Origin: Rheum nobile
Taxonomy: Eukaryota; Streptophyta; Magnoliopsida; Caryophyllales; Polygonaceae
Assembly (NCBI GenBank): GCA_027886185.1
Contig: WOAB01000619.1
Location: 1,798,001-1,862,000 of the forward strand
Direction: 5' to 3'
DNA: 64,000 nt
The notes under the pieces: generated by a model
Told to the model about the DNA's origin: nothing
Seen by the model: the letters and a program-made list of their open reading frames with translations, nothing else
The model's database searches: none
In this document: positions 1-11,060 of the stretch, piece after piece
Position numbering within the stretch: position 1 is the first letter of the stretch
Layout: the number at the start of each line of letters is the position of its first letter
Position numbers and translations under genes: made by a program

Positions 1-526
1 TGCATATAGTGGAATACGAGTGCGCAATTGTGAGTGAGAATTATTTGCATGTTGAGTAGTAAGGTTTTCTTCTATTTGCATGTATCCTATATCCTTGCAT
101 GCATTGCTATTGCTTTATTAGTGGTAAGGTTTTCTTCCATTGATATTGTAGTAAGTACTATCAACAACTGTCTGAATTGGTAGTTAATCAAGATTAGGGT
201 GGGAATAACCATAAGAATAGTAAAAGAATTTGGATTTATAAGATTTCAGTGATCGACTTATATCTTTGTATTGTGGATCTCGTTCGAGTGGAACTACTTT
301 CCCCAATCATATTCTCAAATCAACCAAAGCTGTTTACTTTACTGTGTTTGATAATCAAAACCCCCCCTTGTTACTTTGCATGCTTATAAACACATAGATT
401 GATTACTTCCTCCCTATGGGTTCCACCCTTGCTTGCTTGCTATACATCTGTTTAGTAGGTTTATTAGGACTTTTACTTTGATTAGGCTATTCAACGATAT
501 TTGCATTGCATATTTTAGCCACGTCA
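1..526 (+). repeat. 5' LTR of the Athila-like element (right part only)
   Basis: It matches the end of the 3' LTR (about 4347-4834) and finishes at CACGTCA before the primer site. The two LTRs differ by indels: this copy has about 80 extra bases near 30-115, while the 3' copy has a duplicated stretch containing GCATATAGTGGAATACGAG. These differences point to an old insertion. Confidence 0.85.
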
Positions 527-530
527 AATT

Positions 531-549
531 TGGCGCCGTTGCCGGGGAG
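531..549 (+). promoter_or_regulatory. Primer binding site, tRNA-Asp type
   Basis: TGGCGCCGTTGCCGGGGA begins four bases after the LTR end. It is complementary to the 3' end of plant tRNA-Asp and is the usual primer site of Athila-type elements. Confidence 0.8.
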
Positions 550-662
550 GCAATATTTGATTTTTCTGTGTGTTTGTTTGTGTGCGTGTTATGTCGGTGT
601 GGACCTATCTTACGGTCCACACCAGTTCTACTGATTTGATTTTTTTTTTTTTTGATACAGAT

Positions 663-2105
663 ATGGATTTCTGGGGAGAGACGCGCGATAACCCATACCC
701 CTGTTCATTCTCTCCAGAGAGGGGATACTACCCCAACTCGGGTGCAGAAAGACCAGTCAGACCCTGCAGAATCTGTCGCGAAACGCTGCACACCACTGAC
801 GATTGTCCATGACTTCCCGCATTCGCAGCAGTAGTAAACGCACGTCGAGGTGTAAATTCGCAGGGACCGAGACAGGAGCCGTATCCGAACACCTACAACG
901 TAGGGTGGAGGGAGCACTATAACCCAGTTCAGTATGGAAATCAACCACATTATGGGCAACCATATGCGCATGGATTCCAAGGACAACACGCAAACTTGCC
1001 TGCACCCAATGCTGATGTACTCAACACTCTGGTTCAAAGCATGGCAACCATGGCCCAGCACGTGTCCTCACTGCAAACAACCATGGCTTAGAGTGTCCAA
1101 CAGCAGCAAGAGGTGATTTCCAGTCTCCAAAGCCAGTTTAACCAACTGAGTCAAGCGTTGATTGAGTCGAAGTCCGCACAACCACGAGTCCCTACAGCAA
1201 AAAATACACAAGAGACTGTCTATGCTATGAAGCTGAGGTGGGGGCCTGAGATGGAGAATCCGAGGGAAAATGTGAGTGTCATTATCCTCCGGAGTGGAAA
1301 GCAATTGGTCGTTCCTCCTAGTGCTGAAAAGGAGAGCGAATATGAGATGGAGATAATCTCCGACCGCCCCGCGGCGCCCCTGACCGCGACCCGGCGGTAT
1401 GTTGGAACTGAAGCCAGTAAAGAAGAACGCAAGTCACCGCCCCACGGCGACACCGACCACGACCCGGTGGCAAGTCTCAGTTTCCCCTCCTCACAACCAC
1501 CGCCCCGCTGTGATGACCACCACCCCCGCGGTGACGGAGTTCTTCCTAGCGATATTTCACCGCGCCCCGCGGTGAGACCAGCGCGACCCGGCGTCCAAAA
1601 TTCCAGTTCAGCTGATGAGGTTTGCGTTGATACTTATGTTCGTCCGGTCTTCCCCCCTCTTGGGTCCGAGAAGCCTCTTGTACCATTCCCTGAAGCCCTG
1701 GAAAACACTAGGAGGCCAGTCAAGGACAAGGACATGTTTGATTGGGTGAGCAACTACGAGGCAAATTCCCCTTTGCTCAAAATGGAGGACAACACCCCTC
1801 GCTTCAAGGAATTTCTAAAGACGCTGCGCAAGATCAAGAAGAAGCAGAAGGGGGATAGCAAAAAGGAAAGTGAGATTCGCAGGGTAAATCATTTGACGCT
1901 GGTCACGGGGCAGGAAAAGCATGCAGCACCTGAGATGCTGGGTAGACCATTTCTGAAAATGGCAAGTGCGTTCATGGATATGCACAACGGTCCACCCACC
2001 ACGAAGTACAAGAGACTGGGGGCAATGCTCAACATGGAGCACCCAAAGAGGCACCCCCCTGATCCAGGCCCCAGGAGTTTGGTTGTTGTGACCAACCCAA
2101 GTTGA
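663..2105 (+). pseudogene. Athila-like gag C-terminus joined to a protease remnant
   Basis: One frame runs from ATG 663 to TGA 2103-2105, with internal stops at 810-812 (TGA) and 1089-1091 (TAG in a glutamine run, so CAG to TAG). The first 50 codons hold a partial zinc-knuckle-like stretch (CRIC..TLHTTDDC). Then come the Tyr/Gly/Asn-rich region, a Gln-rich coiled segment near 1090-1160, and the gag/pol boundary signature NVSVIILRSGKQL near 1270-1310. Further on, a Lys-rich stretch (KTLRKIKKKQKG) is followed by LGRPFLK near 1940. Athila gag normally has a long N-terminal domain, which is missing, as are the protease catalytic motif and all polymerase domains. GC-rich insertions built on CCGCGG lie at about 1364-1590 and encode Pro/Arg/Ala-rich sequence. 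Confidence 0.7.
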
Positions 2106-3481
2106 GATTGAGTACGATGTCAAGCCATGACAATAACTAAGGCGCTATCCGGGAGGCAACCCGAGGTATGTTTTTCTTTTCTTGTTCTTCTTTCTTTGTT
2201 TTTGCATTTTCTTTAGTGTGTTTTTGCTTTGTTTTTTTGTTTCCGACTAACCTGCAGGGAAGAGACCCATGCCTATTGAAGAAGGTGTTTACCACCAATG
2301 TAAGTCTTCTTTTCCCTGCACTAATAAACTCCCCGAAAAAACCTTAAACGGGGAGCAAAAAAAAAAAAAAATTAGTGGTACCGAAGGCCAGCTGTCCAGA
2401 GTTTCCCATGGAGAAGGTACGCATCATGTTATCAAGGAGGATACATTGCCCTACACGTTATTTGGCAACGATGATGGCCCTACAATTGACAGTTGAGGAG
2501 GAGGAACACTAGAGCCCACACCATGATTACATCTAGGCTCCACCATGTGTTCCTAGAAGGCCGTGCAATCCTACTATCATTGTTTTACCACTACTCACCA
2601 AAGTGGTTCCCTTTGATTGCACGGTAGAAGAAGATGATGACGTGATGAAGACACCCGCCCAACACCAGAGACCTGGGCATTTATTGAGAAGACCGCCAGT
2701 GACACCTTCAGTGTCCAAGCAGCTTGGCGACGTTTGTGAGTTAATTTTTTTGCTTTTCCATGTGCTTCTATTCTCTTGTCTTTCATTACATTGAGGACAA
2801 TGCAATGTTTAAGCATGGGGGAGAGTTCTATACTTGCTACGTTGTTGATGAGAAAAATTAAAAAATTAAAAAAGCCAAAAATTGAAAAAAGGCATACATT
2901 AGAAATCCTGGGATAGGTCGAAAACCCGAAAGGGCGGCCTAGGTAATAAGCAGGTGGCTTGGATCAGCATTAGGCTGGGGTAATAATTGGTCAAGAGTGA
3001 TGTGAGCATATGTGAGCCCATCTATTGAAAAATGAAATGAGTGGCTTGGTGAAAACCCGAAAGGGCGCCTTGGCAAAATGAGTGAAAAGAAGAAGAGTGA
3101 ATTTTAGGAATCCTCATTTTTCCTGGCGTGGCGACATAAGAAGAGGTGATATAAGGAGGATTCGGGTAGGTCACTCTAGGAGGTATAAGAAGATAGATGG
3201 GAGATAGGATTAGATTATATTCACTCTATGGTGTTTGGGATAAGCTTGGGGGAAGTACTCTGGTTTCCTTTTGGCTTGATTGTGTGGAGTGTTGAGATTT
3301 TTGATTTGATGTTGTAGTTTATTGTGCTAGGCTTATATTGTATTGGCTGCCTGAAGTTTATTGTTGGGTATGACTCTTGGAGATTGAGTTTTCTATGCTT
3401 CCTAAAACCTTGGGGATTGATTGGAGGAGTAGGTTGACTTTAGCTTACTCGAGGACGAGCAAGGTTTAAGCATGGGGGATT
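2106..3481 (+). other. Post-pol untranslated segment with two polypurine-like tracts
   Basis: The element starts this segment with CGCTATCCGGGAGGCAACCC at about 2141, a phrase typical of the region after pol in Athila elements. The polypurine phrase TTTAAGCATGGGGGA occurs twice: near 2808, and near 3466 just before the 3' LTR. The phrase GAAAACCCGAAAGGGCG also occurs twice (about 2919 and 3052). No env-like ORF is convincing. Confidence 0.6.
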
Positions 3482-4834
3482 TGATCAATGCTATTTTATA
3501 GTGCATATCTGGGGGTTATTACCAGGTTTGAGGCGCCTTTTGGATGGATTTAGAGCACAATCATGGATTATGGAGTTAGAGTGGAGAAGTGAAGAAATCA
3601 TGGGATTTATAGAGGTTTGAAGTGTATTGAAGAGTAGAAGAACAATGTGCTGAATTAAAATGGTTCGTTCTCTCTACTCAGATGTCCAAATGAAGTGATT
3701 CTAATTCGAGGAGTTAGATCTTGAAGTCTACTGCAAGTCCTCAAACTATGAGCACAATCCGAGTTGGGAATAAAACGTTATAGCGTTTTTACGGAAGTAT
3801 CGCAGAGCTGAAGAATACACCGTCACCGCCGCCCCGCGGTGGAACTGGCCGCCCCGCGGTGGACACCCCGCGGTGTAACTTGATGCCCCGCGCCAGAAGC
3901 CATCGGGACCCGGCGGTGGATCTCAGAGAAGGAACTGATGCCCCGCGGTGGAAGCCGCCGCCCCGCGGTGGACTTGTTAACGCCTCGCGGCCAGCGAGAT
4001 ATTATTTCCTATTTTGCAATTTCGGATTTTCTAGTTCTATTATCTTGTTTCCTTTATTATTTTTTTAGGTCAAGTTTATTTCATTAGCCTATTTAAGATC
4101 TTTTCCAGGTCTTAGATAGGAGTCTCGTTTTTCATTCTATCTCTAGGGTTTTAACCCATGGAGCATTAATTTCCCCTTGTTCTACTAGACGTTTGAAGCA
4201 ATACAGTTGATTCGTTTGTGAGATTTCTATTCCTTGTTCTTATTCTTATATGTGTTGGTTTAATTCTCTTGGTTATATTGAGTATTGATTTATTGTTATA
4301 GCCTGGCCAACTAGGTTGAGTAATATTTATCAATTGCTAGGGTTTGCATATAGTGGAATACGAGTGCATATATAGTAGCATACACGATTGTTGCATATAG
4401 TGGAATACGAGTGTGCAATTGCTTTATTAGTGGTAAGGTTTTCTTCCATTGATATTGTAGTAAGTACTATCAACAACTGTCTGAATTGGTAGTTAATCAA
4501 GATCAGGGTGGGAACAACCATAAGAAAGTAAAAGAACTTGGATTTATAAGATTTCAGTGATCGACTTATATCTCTGTATTGTGGATCTCGTTCTAGTGCA
4601 ACTACTTTCCCCAATTATATTCTCAAATCAACCAAAGTTGTTTACTTTACTGTGTTTGATAATCAAAACCCCCCCTTGTTACTTTACATGCTTATAAACA
4701 CATAGATTGATTACTTCCTTCCTGTGGGTTTGACCCTTGCTTGCTTGCTATACATCTGTTTAGTAGGTTTGTTAGGACTTTTACTTTGATTAGGCTATTC
4801 AACGATATTTGCATTTCATATTTTATCCACGTCA
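3482..4834 (+). repeat. 3' LTR of the Athila-like element
   Basis: It starts TGATCAATGC right after the polypurine tract and ends CACGTCA, 1353 bp in all. Its U3 part (about 3826-3990) holds seven or so copies of a CCCCGCGGTGG-type word, also found in this element's coding region. The last 450 bases match window positions 1-526. Confidence 0.8.
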
Positions 4835-5587
4835 GTGTGTGTCATGTGTGAAGGGAGAGGACACTTGGCTGAAATATGTCCCAACCAATACTACACCTAC
4901 AAGGATGTCCAACCCCTTGTGAGTGAAGTCTTGGTTGCCTCTTGTAAGGAAGAGGATGTCCAGCTGAGTTCTTGCAACGAGACTCTACAAGAGGAAGAAC
5001 CCTCACAAGATGAAGAAGAGCTCAAGGGAGAATCAGGTCAGCCCTCCTCTCTAATGGAAGAGGAGCTCAATCCAAGCAGAAAGCAGGAGGAAATTGAAGC
5101 ACCATCTCTTTCTACTATAAGAGGCAACCGTTTGCCTACCATTATGCGTAGCTCCCTCCAATATTTGGCTACTCCATGGACGGACCTGACCCACAAGGTT
5201 CCTTCATGCTTGCCTTTCCTACTCCAAGAAGAGGTTGAAGCTAAGGATGTTGAGCAGCCCAAGAAATCAATTTTCAACCAAGAGAAGAAGGATGTGCCAG
5301 TGGAGACTAATACTAGGGAAGTATCACTTTTCTCCACCTTTTCAATTCCAACTCTTGAGTTTGAAAATGAGCATATAATTCCATGTAGGACACTACATAT
5401 GGAAAAATTAGTCCTTGCATGTAAAACTAGATATTCTTGTGTACATCAAAGTTCTCTAGCACAATACATGTCTTGTGGAAAGCATCTTGTTTATAATATG
5501 ATCATTATGTCCATGCATGTGTGTTATATCGATCCTTGCATCACTAAGCATGTACATATAACTAGGAAGAAGAGTGGAATAGTGTAT
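4835..5587 (+). pseudogene. Element H ORF, left segment: zinc knuckle plus unrecognised acidic region
   Basis: The frame is open from the 3' LTR boundary of the Athila-like element, so its beginning is displaced upstream of the window. Codons 2-14 form a CCHC zinc knuckle (CVMCEGRGHLAEIC), as in gypsy gag nucleocapsid. The next 100 residues are rich in Glu, Ser and Gln. The rest (about residues 90-250) resembles no domain I know and shows no protease D-S/G-G motif. The frame has no stop until the inserted LTR at 5588 supplies a TGA. With one 5-bp target copy removed, it continues in the same frame at 11066. It could be translated only in an uninterrupted copy elsewhere. Confidence 0.6.
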
Positions 5588-6325
5588 TGATGTGTTCCGG
5601 TCTCCAAAAACACAAGTCAGAGCGGATCTAGGTAGAAGGCGGACGAAACAACTCTTGCTCGCTAAAGAATCGAACGAAAGCTGAACTTCGGATGCTGTCT
5701 GGGGAATTTCCACGGGCGCGGAAAAGTTGATGTTGCGGCGTGAGCGATTCGAGTCGTGGTTCGATCTGTGGGATCTCGGCTAGGGCCGAGGGCCACGTTT
5801 GGAGGTGGGGTTTGTATTCAAGGGATGTAGGTTTGGTGGTGGCTCGATCGTGGGTTAGGGAGTCGGTTAGGGAGGTTCGGTGAAGGCTTAGTTGAAGGGG
5901 CTAGACCTAGGGGGCGGGAGCTTGGCTCAACGGCAGCGCTAGGCTTTAACTCTCAATTCAACTTGTTTTTTAATTAGGGTTAGGCTAGCTTATATAGCAA
6001 CCAAAACAAGGTTCTTGCCCTAATGGGCCTAAAACATAAATGGATCGGCCCTCTTGGCACAAGAGAGGCCCGACATCCAAAAATAGATACTTACTAAAAA
6101 CGGAAACGTCTAAAAATAGTAAATACTAAAAACGATAACTTTCCAAAGTTAGAAACATTCTAAGAATGTAAACTGCTAAGAAGAGAAACTGCGAAATACC
6201 GAAAAAACTACTAAAAATAGAAAGTGTCTCAGAATGTCTCAAAATTGGCATGTGAGCGTCACAATACCAAAGTAACTCCAATGGAACTCGTAGTGCCGAG
6301 TAATGTCGTGACCGGGGTCACATCA
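5588..6325 (-). repeat. 3' LTR (left copy) of the minus-strand CRM-like element
   Basis: 738 bp, matching 10312-11060 throughout. It contains one copy of the GC-rich hairpin word TTTCCACGGGCGCGGAAA at about 5707, where the right LTR has two. Confidence 0.9.
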
Positions 6326-6620
6326 CCCTCCCCCACTTGGCTGCGAAACGTCCCCGTTTCGCTGATGTCGTTGTCCGAGGCTCGTGAGGCCGCAAGCCGT
6401 CGTAGTCGAGAGTGAAGCTGAGGCGGTCTGTGGTCAGCTGTGGTGTCGTAATCCTCGTGTACTCATCCAGTGCTGCTGCACTCCTCCCAGGTCCAACACG
6501 GTCTGCATGTCCATGTATCCGCTTTGTATTCGGGTGCAGGTCCAATGCCTGGTCAACGCTGGAAGCGGGTGGATGCTCAGCCGGGGGTACATCCTTAAAT
6601 ACCTGCAATAGAGGGGGCAC
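6318..6620 (-). pseudogene. Pol remnant: start of reverse transcriptase fused to integrase tail
   Basis: The minus-strand frame opens with a version of the conserved phrase that begins gypsy reverse transcriptase (VFKDVPPAEHPP, compare FTDVFPDELPQGLPP in the element at 13924). After about 50 residues it reaches the integrase C-terminal tail (FAAKWGRV), which ends at the LTR as in the related element. About 2.5 kb of reverse transcriptase, RNase H and integrase core is therefore deleted. The junction lies somewhere in about 6400-6580. Confidence 0.6.
6326..6340 (-). promoter_or_regulatory. Polypurine tract of the minus-strand element
   Basis: On the minus strand AGTGGGGGAGGG lies directly before the 3' LTR, the expected primer for plus-strand DNA synthesis. 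It confirms the minus orientation. Confidence 0.8.
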
Positions 6621-6689
6621 AAAAGGGGTTAAGTTATAGGGATCCTCAAAATAAGAAAGACATGCAGTAGGGGTAATAAGAGAACTTCC

Positions 6690-7760
6690 CTAAAAAGAAA
6701 GAGTACACGCGCGGGATGTAGTCAGCAAAGTGCAGGGAGTGACTCGGCCCGGGAAGGGTGGTAAGTGTGGGCTCGCATCTGTAGCAACGCACAGAGGCAA
6801 TTCCGCGGTCGCGGTAAGGAATGCCACGGTCACGGATTCGTGTTCAGATGCGGAAGCCAACAGTAGGTTTTCCGCGGGCGTGGAAAGGTATTCCACGGGC
6901 GCAGTTCTTGATGCAGAAGTTGATGGCCCAGTTAGACAATCTGCGGGCACGGATCGGGTGGGCGCGCGTGCGGAAGTGTGAGCCACGGTCGCGGTTGCAG
7001 CATCCATGGTCGCGGTTTCGGCATTGACGAGGGGCTGCTTGTATGCGGCCCTCTCGTGATTCCTCTCCACATGGTCGTGCAAAATTGCCTGAGGCGTCAT
7101 AGGGAGAAGAGTGACTCGCTTACCGCCATGAATGAAAACATAAGTGTTGAGGAACCCGTCAGGGACCGTCTTCATGTCATACTGCCATGGTCTACCAAGA
7201 AGAAGATGAGTAGCATTCATAGACACAACATCACATAAAACACTATCATGGTATTAACCAATTTGAAAAGGGATGCGACATTGCCTGTGTACCGCATCAC
7301 CATTACCTGTAGAAAGCCATTGAAGACCATATGTCTTGGGGTGTGGTTGCGTCGGTAATTGAAGGCGTTGGACAACCTTCTCACTCACAATGTTGCAGCA
7401 CGACCCACTATCTATGATGAAGCTGAGGGAGGCATCTTGGACCAGACATCGCGTGTGAAAAATGGTCTCTCTCTGGTCCGTCAGGGGCACCTCCATCACA
7501 GTAATTGCACGCTGGGCATAAACGCTCAGTGGTATACCGACAGACAAGTCATGGGGTAAGCAGGTGTACACATCGTCATGTGTATCGTACGCAGGTGGCG
7601 CGGGAGCTATCTCTTCGTCGGGCTCGTCATCAAAAGACTCATATCCTGCGGCCTATGTGAAAAGGATCTTCTTCGAGTTGGGACAGTCGTGCTGGATGTG
7701 TCCACGACCGCCACAACGATAGCAGGCCTGGTCTCGTGTCCTCTCAGTGGTGTGTGGCGC
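6690..7760 (-). pseudogene. Zinc knuckle and aspartic protease of the minus-strand CRM-like element
   Basis: A CCHC knuckle (CYRCGGRGHIQHDC) lies at about 7690-7735. It is followed by an acidic linker and a retropepsin-like domain with active-site phrase FIIDSGSCCNI at about 7370-7405 and the later LLGRPWQYD near 7195. Two stops break the frame: TAG at 7653-7655 (where related copies suggest Gln) and TAA at 7254-7256 (CAA to TAA). The protease tail becomes Ala/Thr-rich at about 6780-7020, where the DNA is a run of CCGCGGTCGCGG-like words. The protease would process the polyprotein in an intact relative. Confidence 0.75.
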
Positions 7761-7904
7761 TTCCTGAGTCGGTACAGGGGCTGCCGTGGTGCGTGTGGTC
7801 TCATGTCCATGGGCCGGGGGCTAAACATGTCTAGTCTGCACGGAAGAGGACACATCAGTAGAAACAGAAGGAACAAGTGTAGTGTCATACCTGCGAGACT
7901 GTGT

Positions 7905-9480
7905 CTAGGACCAGGGAGTCTGTCTGCAGCGTTGAGTCTGCTGGTGGATCATCATCGCCGTATGAGTGAGTTGGTTCAGGTCCCGTATAGGTAGGATCTC
8001 CAGCTGGTCGCGTATGTTGGGATTCAACCCACTCAAAAACCTGGTCCTTAGAGTACCAGGGCCAATGCTCATGCCCGCTTTGTAATACAGATCCTCGAGT
8101 TTGGCAAAGAACTCGATTGGCGTCTGGGTGCCCTGGCGAGCGAGCGCTATCTCCATCCTCATGTGGTTCTGGAAGTCATCTAGAACATATTTGCGGCGCA
8201 TAATGAACGCCAGCTGGTGCCATTGATCATTTTGTTCCATTCCTCGCCGTTCCCTGTTAGTACCGAAACGATGCCACCAAGAGCAGGTTGCATAGCGAAA
8301 CTGTAGAGTAGGGACATCTACTTTCTCGTACTCCTTATACTAACAGTGTCGCAAGGCGTGCTCTGTAGCCTGCAACCAATCTAAAAACACAGTAGGATCA
8401 TAATCACCATGAAAATGCTAGATAGTTACCTTGATCTCGCGACGACTTGCATATGGGTTCATCGCGCGTCTGCGGTCAGGTAAACCTCGAGTTGTAGGAA
8501 TCTGTCCAGGGTATGGCTCGTCCAGGTCGTCATCATAATGATCAAAGTCATCCTGGAATGGGGCACGGGCGACGCTGGCGACGGAGGTCATGATCGTCGG
8601 CGCGGGGCTGTGGTCTCTCACGCACGGGTTGCCTTGGAGGCATCGGAATCCGTGGCAAAATGTAATCCATCGGGTAGAGCTGGCTCTCTACTGGATCACC
8701 CAATGGTGGATGAAAGTTTCCCGGATTGGGAACACCTGTAACCTCAAAACCCTTCTCACATTATTCAGTAAAAGGAATAGGAGGTACATGCCTGGAAGGT
8801 GCAGTATGGGGAATAGTCCCTGGGTCACGGCTGGTGGTAGGACGGGTCGACGCCATCTGTGGTGCCCGTTCGCTGGTGTTGCCACGAGCTGCATCTCGTC
8901 GGCTTTCAAAGAAGGCATCTTGGTATGCCTCTTCTCGCTGCATGGTCATGAAACGCTGACGTCGGTCAGTGGTGTCGACATAGGGGTGGAGACCCAAGTC
9001 TGTGGCGGGGGACTCGTGCTCGGCGGAGTCGTAGACGAAGTCATCCGTTGGCGAGCGCAGGGGTTCATATCTGTTGAAGCCATGGTCCTCTTGCTGGGAT
9101 TCAATGATGGAGTCCAAGCGACGAAGACCCGGTTGGAGCTGCGAACTAGAGGGCATCGGGCCATTTCCCTTGTCGATGCGCCGCGTAGTGTCGATAGTGA
9201 GTGCGGGAGCCAAGAGAGGATCAACCGCTGCGGTGTCGGCAGGAACTGGGAGAACCGTGGGCGCAGTTTGCTTGTCCGCGGTCGCAGCTAGCTTTTCCGC
9301 GGTCGCGGATATGGCAGCCACGGTCGCGGCTACGGCCGCATTTGCTACTCTGTCGGAGGCAGCGTTCTTCTACAATTCGTCGAGCTTCGCAAGGATCGCC
9401 TCCATCGTCCGGGCTTGAGCATCGTCAGCGTCCTGGCGAGAGGGGAGTGTGTCATCCGTATCTGTCCCTATAGACACCAT
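7905..9480 (-). pseudogene. Gag of the minus-strand CRM-like element
   Basis: The likely start is ATG at 9480 on the minus strand. The N-terminal third is Ala/Thr-rich and encoded by GC-rich words (about 9255-9340). A TAG at 9370-9372 breaks it (CAG to TAG likely). A middle Asp/Arg-rich segment lies at 8418-8621. The conserved capsid-like domain is at about 7905-8240, with residues such as WHQLAFIMRRKYV and TRFLSGLNPNIRDQLEILP. It is clearly related to gag at 16930-17400. Frame changes separate the blocks, so no full-length gag is encoded. Confidence 0.7.
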
Positions 9481-10293
9481 GACAAACGCAAAAAAAAAAG
9501 CAAAAACACAAACAAAAGGTAACGAAAACAAAGGACAAACTAGATCAATTCAAACCCACAAAGTCTCACGTAGGTCACTAATCTGGGTAAAGCCGTGAGG
9601 TCGGAGTGGCTAGGCTGACTCAGTGTGGACTAAACCAACACAAAAACCACACAAACCTCACAATTCAGAATCCAAAAGATAGTGACTACGCAAGAAGTAT
9701 TCCCGCATGTATATGTAGAATACACAGAGAAAGAATACGGAGAGATAAGCTTAATGGACCTGTGTCAATAGTGAATCGGCTTCGCCGAGATCGCCTGTGG
9801 CTTTTGTTTTTCTAATTCGGTGGCTGAATATTTTTTTTTGTACTGTTCAACCGAATGCCTTTTTTTGTTTTTTTTTTTAATTGACACAAGTTTTTGATGT
9901 AGACGAAGAGCAATTGTTGCAGAGACTAGAAAGAAGTCATTTTTGTATGAAAACTAGGAGATAACAATAGAGAAAATTCTAACAATAATCACGAACTTTA
10001 GCAAACCAAATATGCAAGATTAATATGATTTAGGGCAAGCAAAGTCCACAACTAGGGTTAGGGTTTCTCGCGAGAATCTTTTTTTTTATCTCTTGGTCTT
10101 GAACAAGGACTTAGGAAGCCACAAATTAAACCTAGGGCAGGGGAGTGTTGGAGGCAAGCAACAACAACAACAAAACGAAACAAACGAAGCAAAAACAATG
10201 GCGACCAGCCACACAAACGAAAGCGGAAGCAAGGGAAAGACTGAATTTTTAACGTGAGAACAAAGCGAGAAAGAAAAGACCAACCTTGTACCC
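9481..10293 (-). other. Untranslated leader of the minus-strand element
   Basis: This lies between primer site and gag start on the minus strand. It is AT-rich with homopolymer runs (A/T tracts near 9488, 9831, 9858, 10080). No ORF here is convincing. Confidence 0.6.
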
Positions 10294-10309
10294 CTGAACT
10301 CTGATACCA
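10294..10309 (-). promoter_or_regulatory. Primer binding site, initiator tRNA-Met type
   Basis: On the minus strand TGGTATCAGAGTTCAG begins two bases after the LTR end. TGGTATCAGAG is complementary to the 3' end of plant initiator tRNA-Met. Confidence 0.85.
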
Positions 10310-10311
10310 GT

Positions 10312-11060
10312 TGATGTGTTTCGGTCTCCCAAAACACAAGTCAGAGCAGATCTAGGTAGAAGGCGGACGAAACAACTCTTGCTCGCTGAAGAATTGAACG
10401 AAAGCTGAACTTCAGATGTTGTCTGGGGAATTTCCGCGGGCTCGGAAAGGCTTTTCGCGGGTGCGGAAAAGTTATTGTTACGGCGTGAGAGATTCGAGTC
10501 GTGGTTCGATCTGTGGGATCTCGGCTAAGGCCGAGGGCCACGTTTGGAGGTGGGGTTCGTATTCAAGGGATGTAGGTTCGGTGGTGGCTCGAGCGTGGGT
10601 TAGGGAGTCGGTTAGGGAGGTTCGGTGAAGGCTTAGTTGAAGGAGCTACACCAAGGAGGTGGGAGCTTGGCTCAACGGCAGCGCTAGGCTTTAACTCTCA
10701 ATTCAACATGTTTATTAATTAGGGTTAGGCTAGCTTATATAGCAACCAAAACAAGGTTCTTGCCCTAATGGGCCTAAAACATAAATGGATCGGCCCTCTT
10801 GGCACAAGAGAGGCCCGACATCCAAAAATAGATACTTACTAAAAACGGAAACGTCTAAAAATAGTAAATACTAAAAACGATAACTTTCCAAACTTAGAAA
10901 CATTCTAAGAATGGAAACTGCTAAGAAGGAAAACTGCGAAATACCGAAAAAACTACTAAAAATAAAAAGTGTCTCAAAATTAGCATGTGAGCGTCACAAT
11001 ATCAAAGTAACTCCAATGGCACTCATAGTGCCGAGTAATGTCGTGACCGGGGTCACATCA
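10312..11060 (-). repeat. 5' LTR (right copy) of the minus-strand CRM-like element
   Basis: 749 bp, matching 5588-6325. It carries two adjacent hairpin words (about 10429-10470, TTTCCGCGGGCTCGGAAA then a TTTTCGCGGGTGCGGAAAA form) where the partner LTR has one. Confidence 0.9.

Larger units (their letters stand above)
1..4834 (+). mobile_element. Athila-like LTR retrotransposon, deletion derivative, 5' end outside window
   Basis: The first 526 bases reappear, with indels, at the end of the 3' LTR (3482-4834), so this is one element whose 5' LTR begins before the window. It has a tRNA-Asp-type primer site, a gag C-terminus with the LRSGKQ signature, a trace of the protease end (LGRPFLK), an Athila-style post-pol segment and a polypurine tract. 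Active protease, reverse transcriptase, RNase H and integrase are absent, so it is non-autonomous. It lies inside the ORF of another gypsy element, which resumes at 4835. The target duplication cannot be checked because the left flank is missing. Confidence 0.8.
5588..11060 (-). mobile_element. CRM-like gypsy deletion derivative on the minus strand
   Basis: LTRs at 5588-6325 and 10312-11060 are near-identical and end TGATGTG...CACATCA. Read on the minus strand, the order is 5' LTR, initiator-Met primer site, leader, gag, zinc knuckle, protease, the first residues of reverse transcriptase joined directly to the integrase tail, polypurine tract, 3' LTR. The flanks TGTAT (5583-5587) and TGTGT (11061-11065) are a 5-bp target duplication with one mismatch. 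Most of reverse transcriptase, RNase H and integrase is missing, so it cannot move unaided. It is inserted in element H. Confidence 0.85.

Noticed and set aside
8590..9291. 233-codon plus-strand ORF
   Set aside because: It is the reverse of the gag coding region of the minus-strand CRM-like element, which has clear homology in the other direction.
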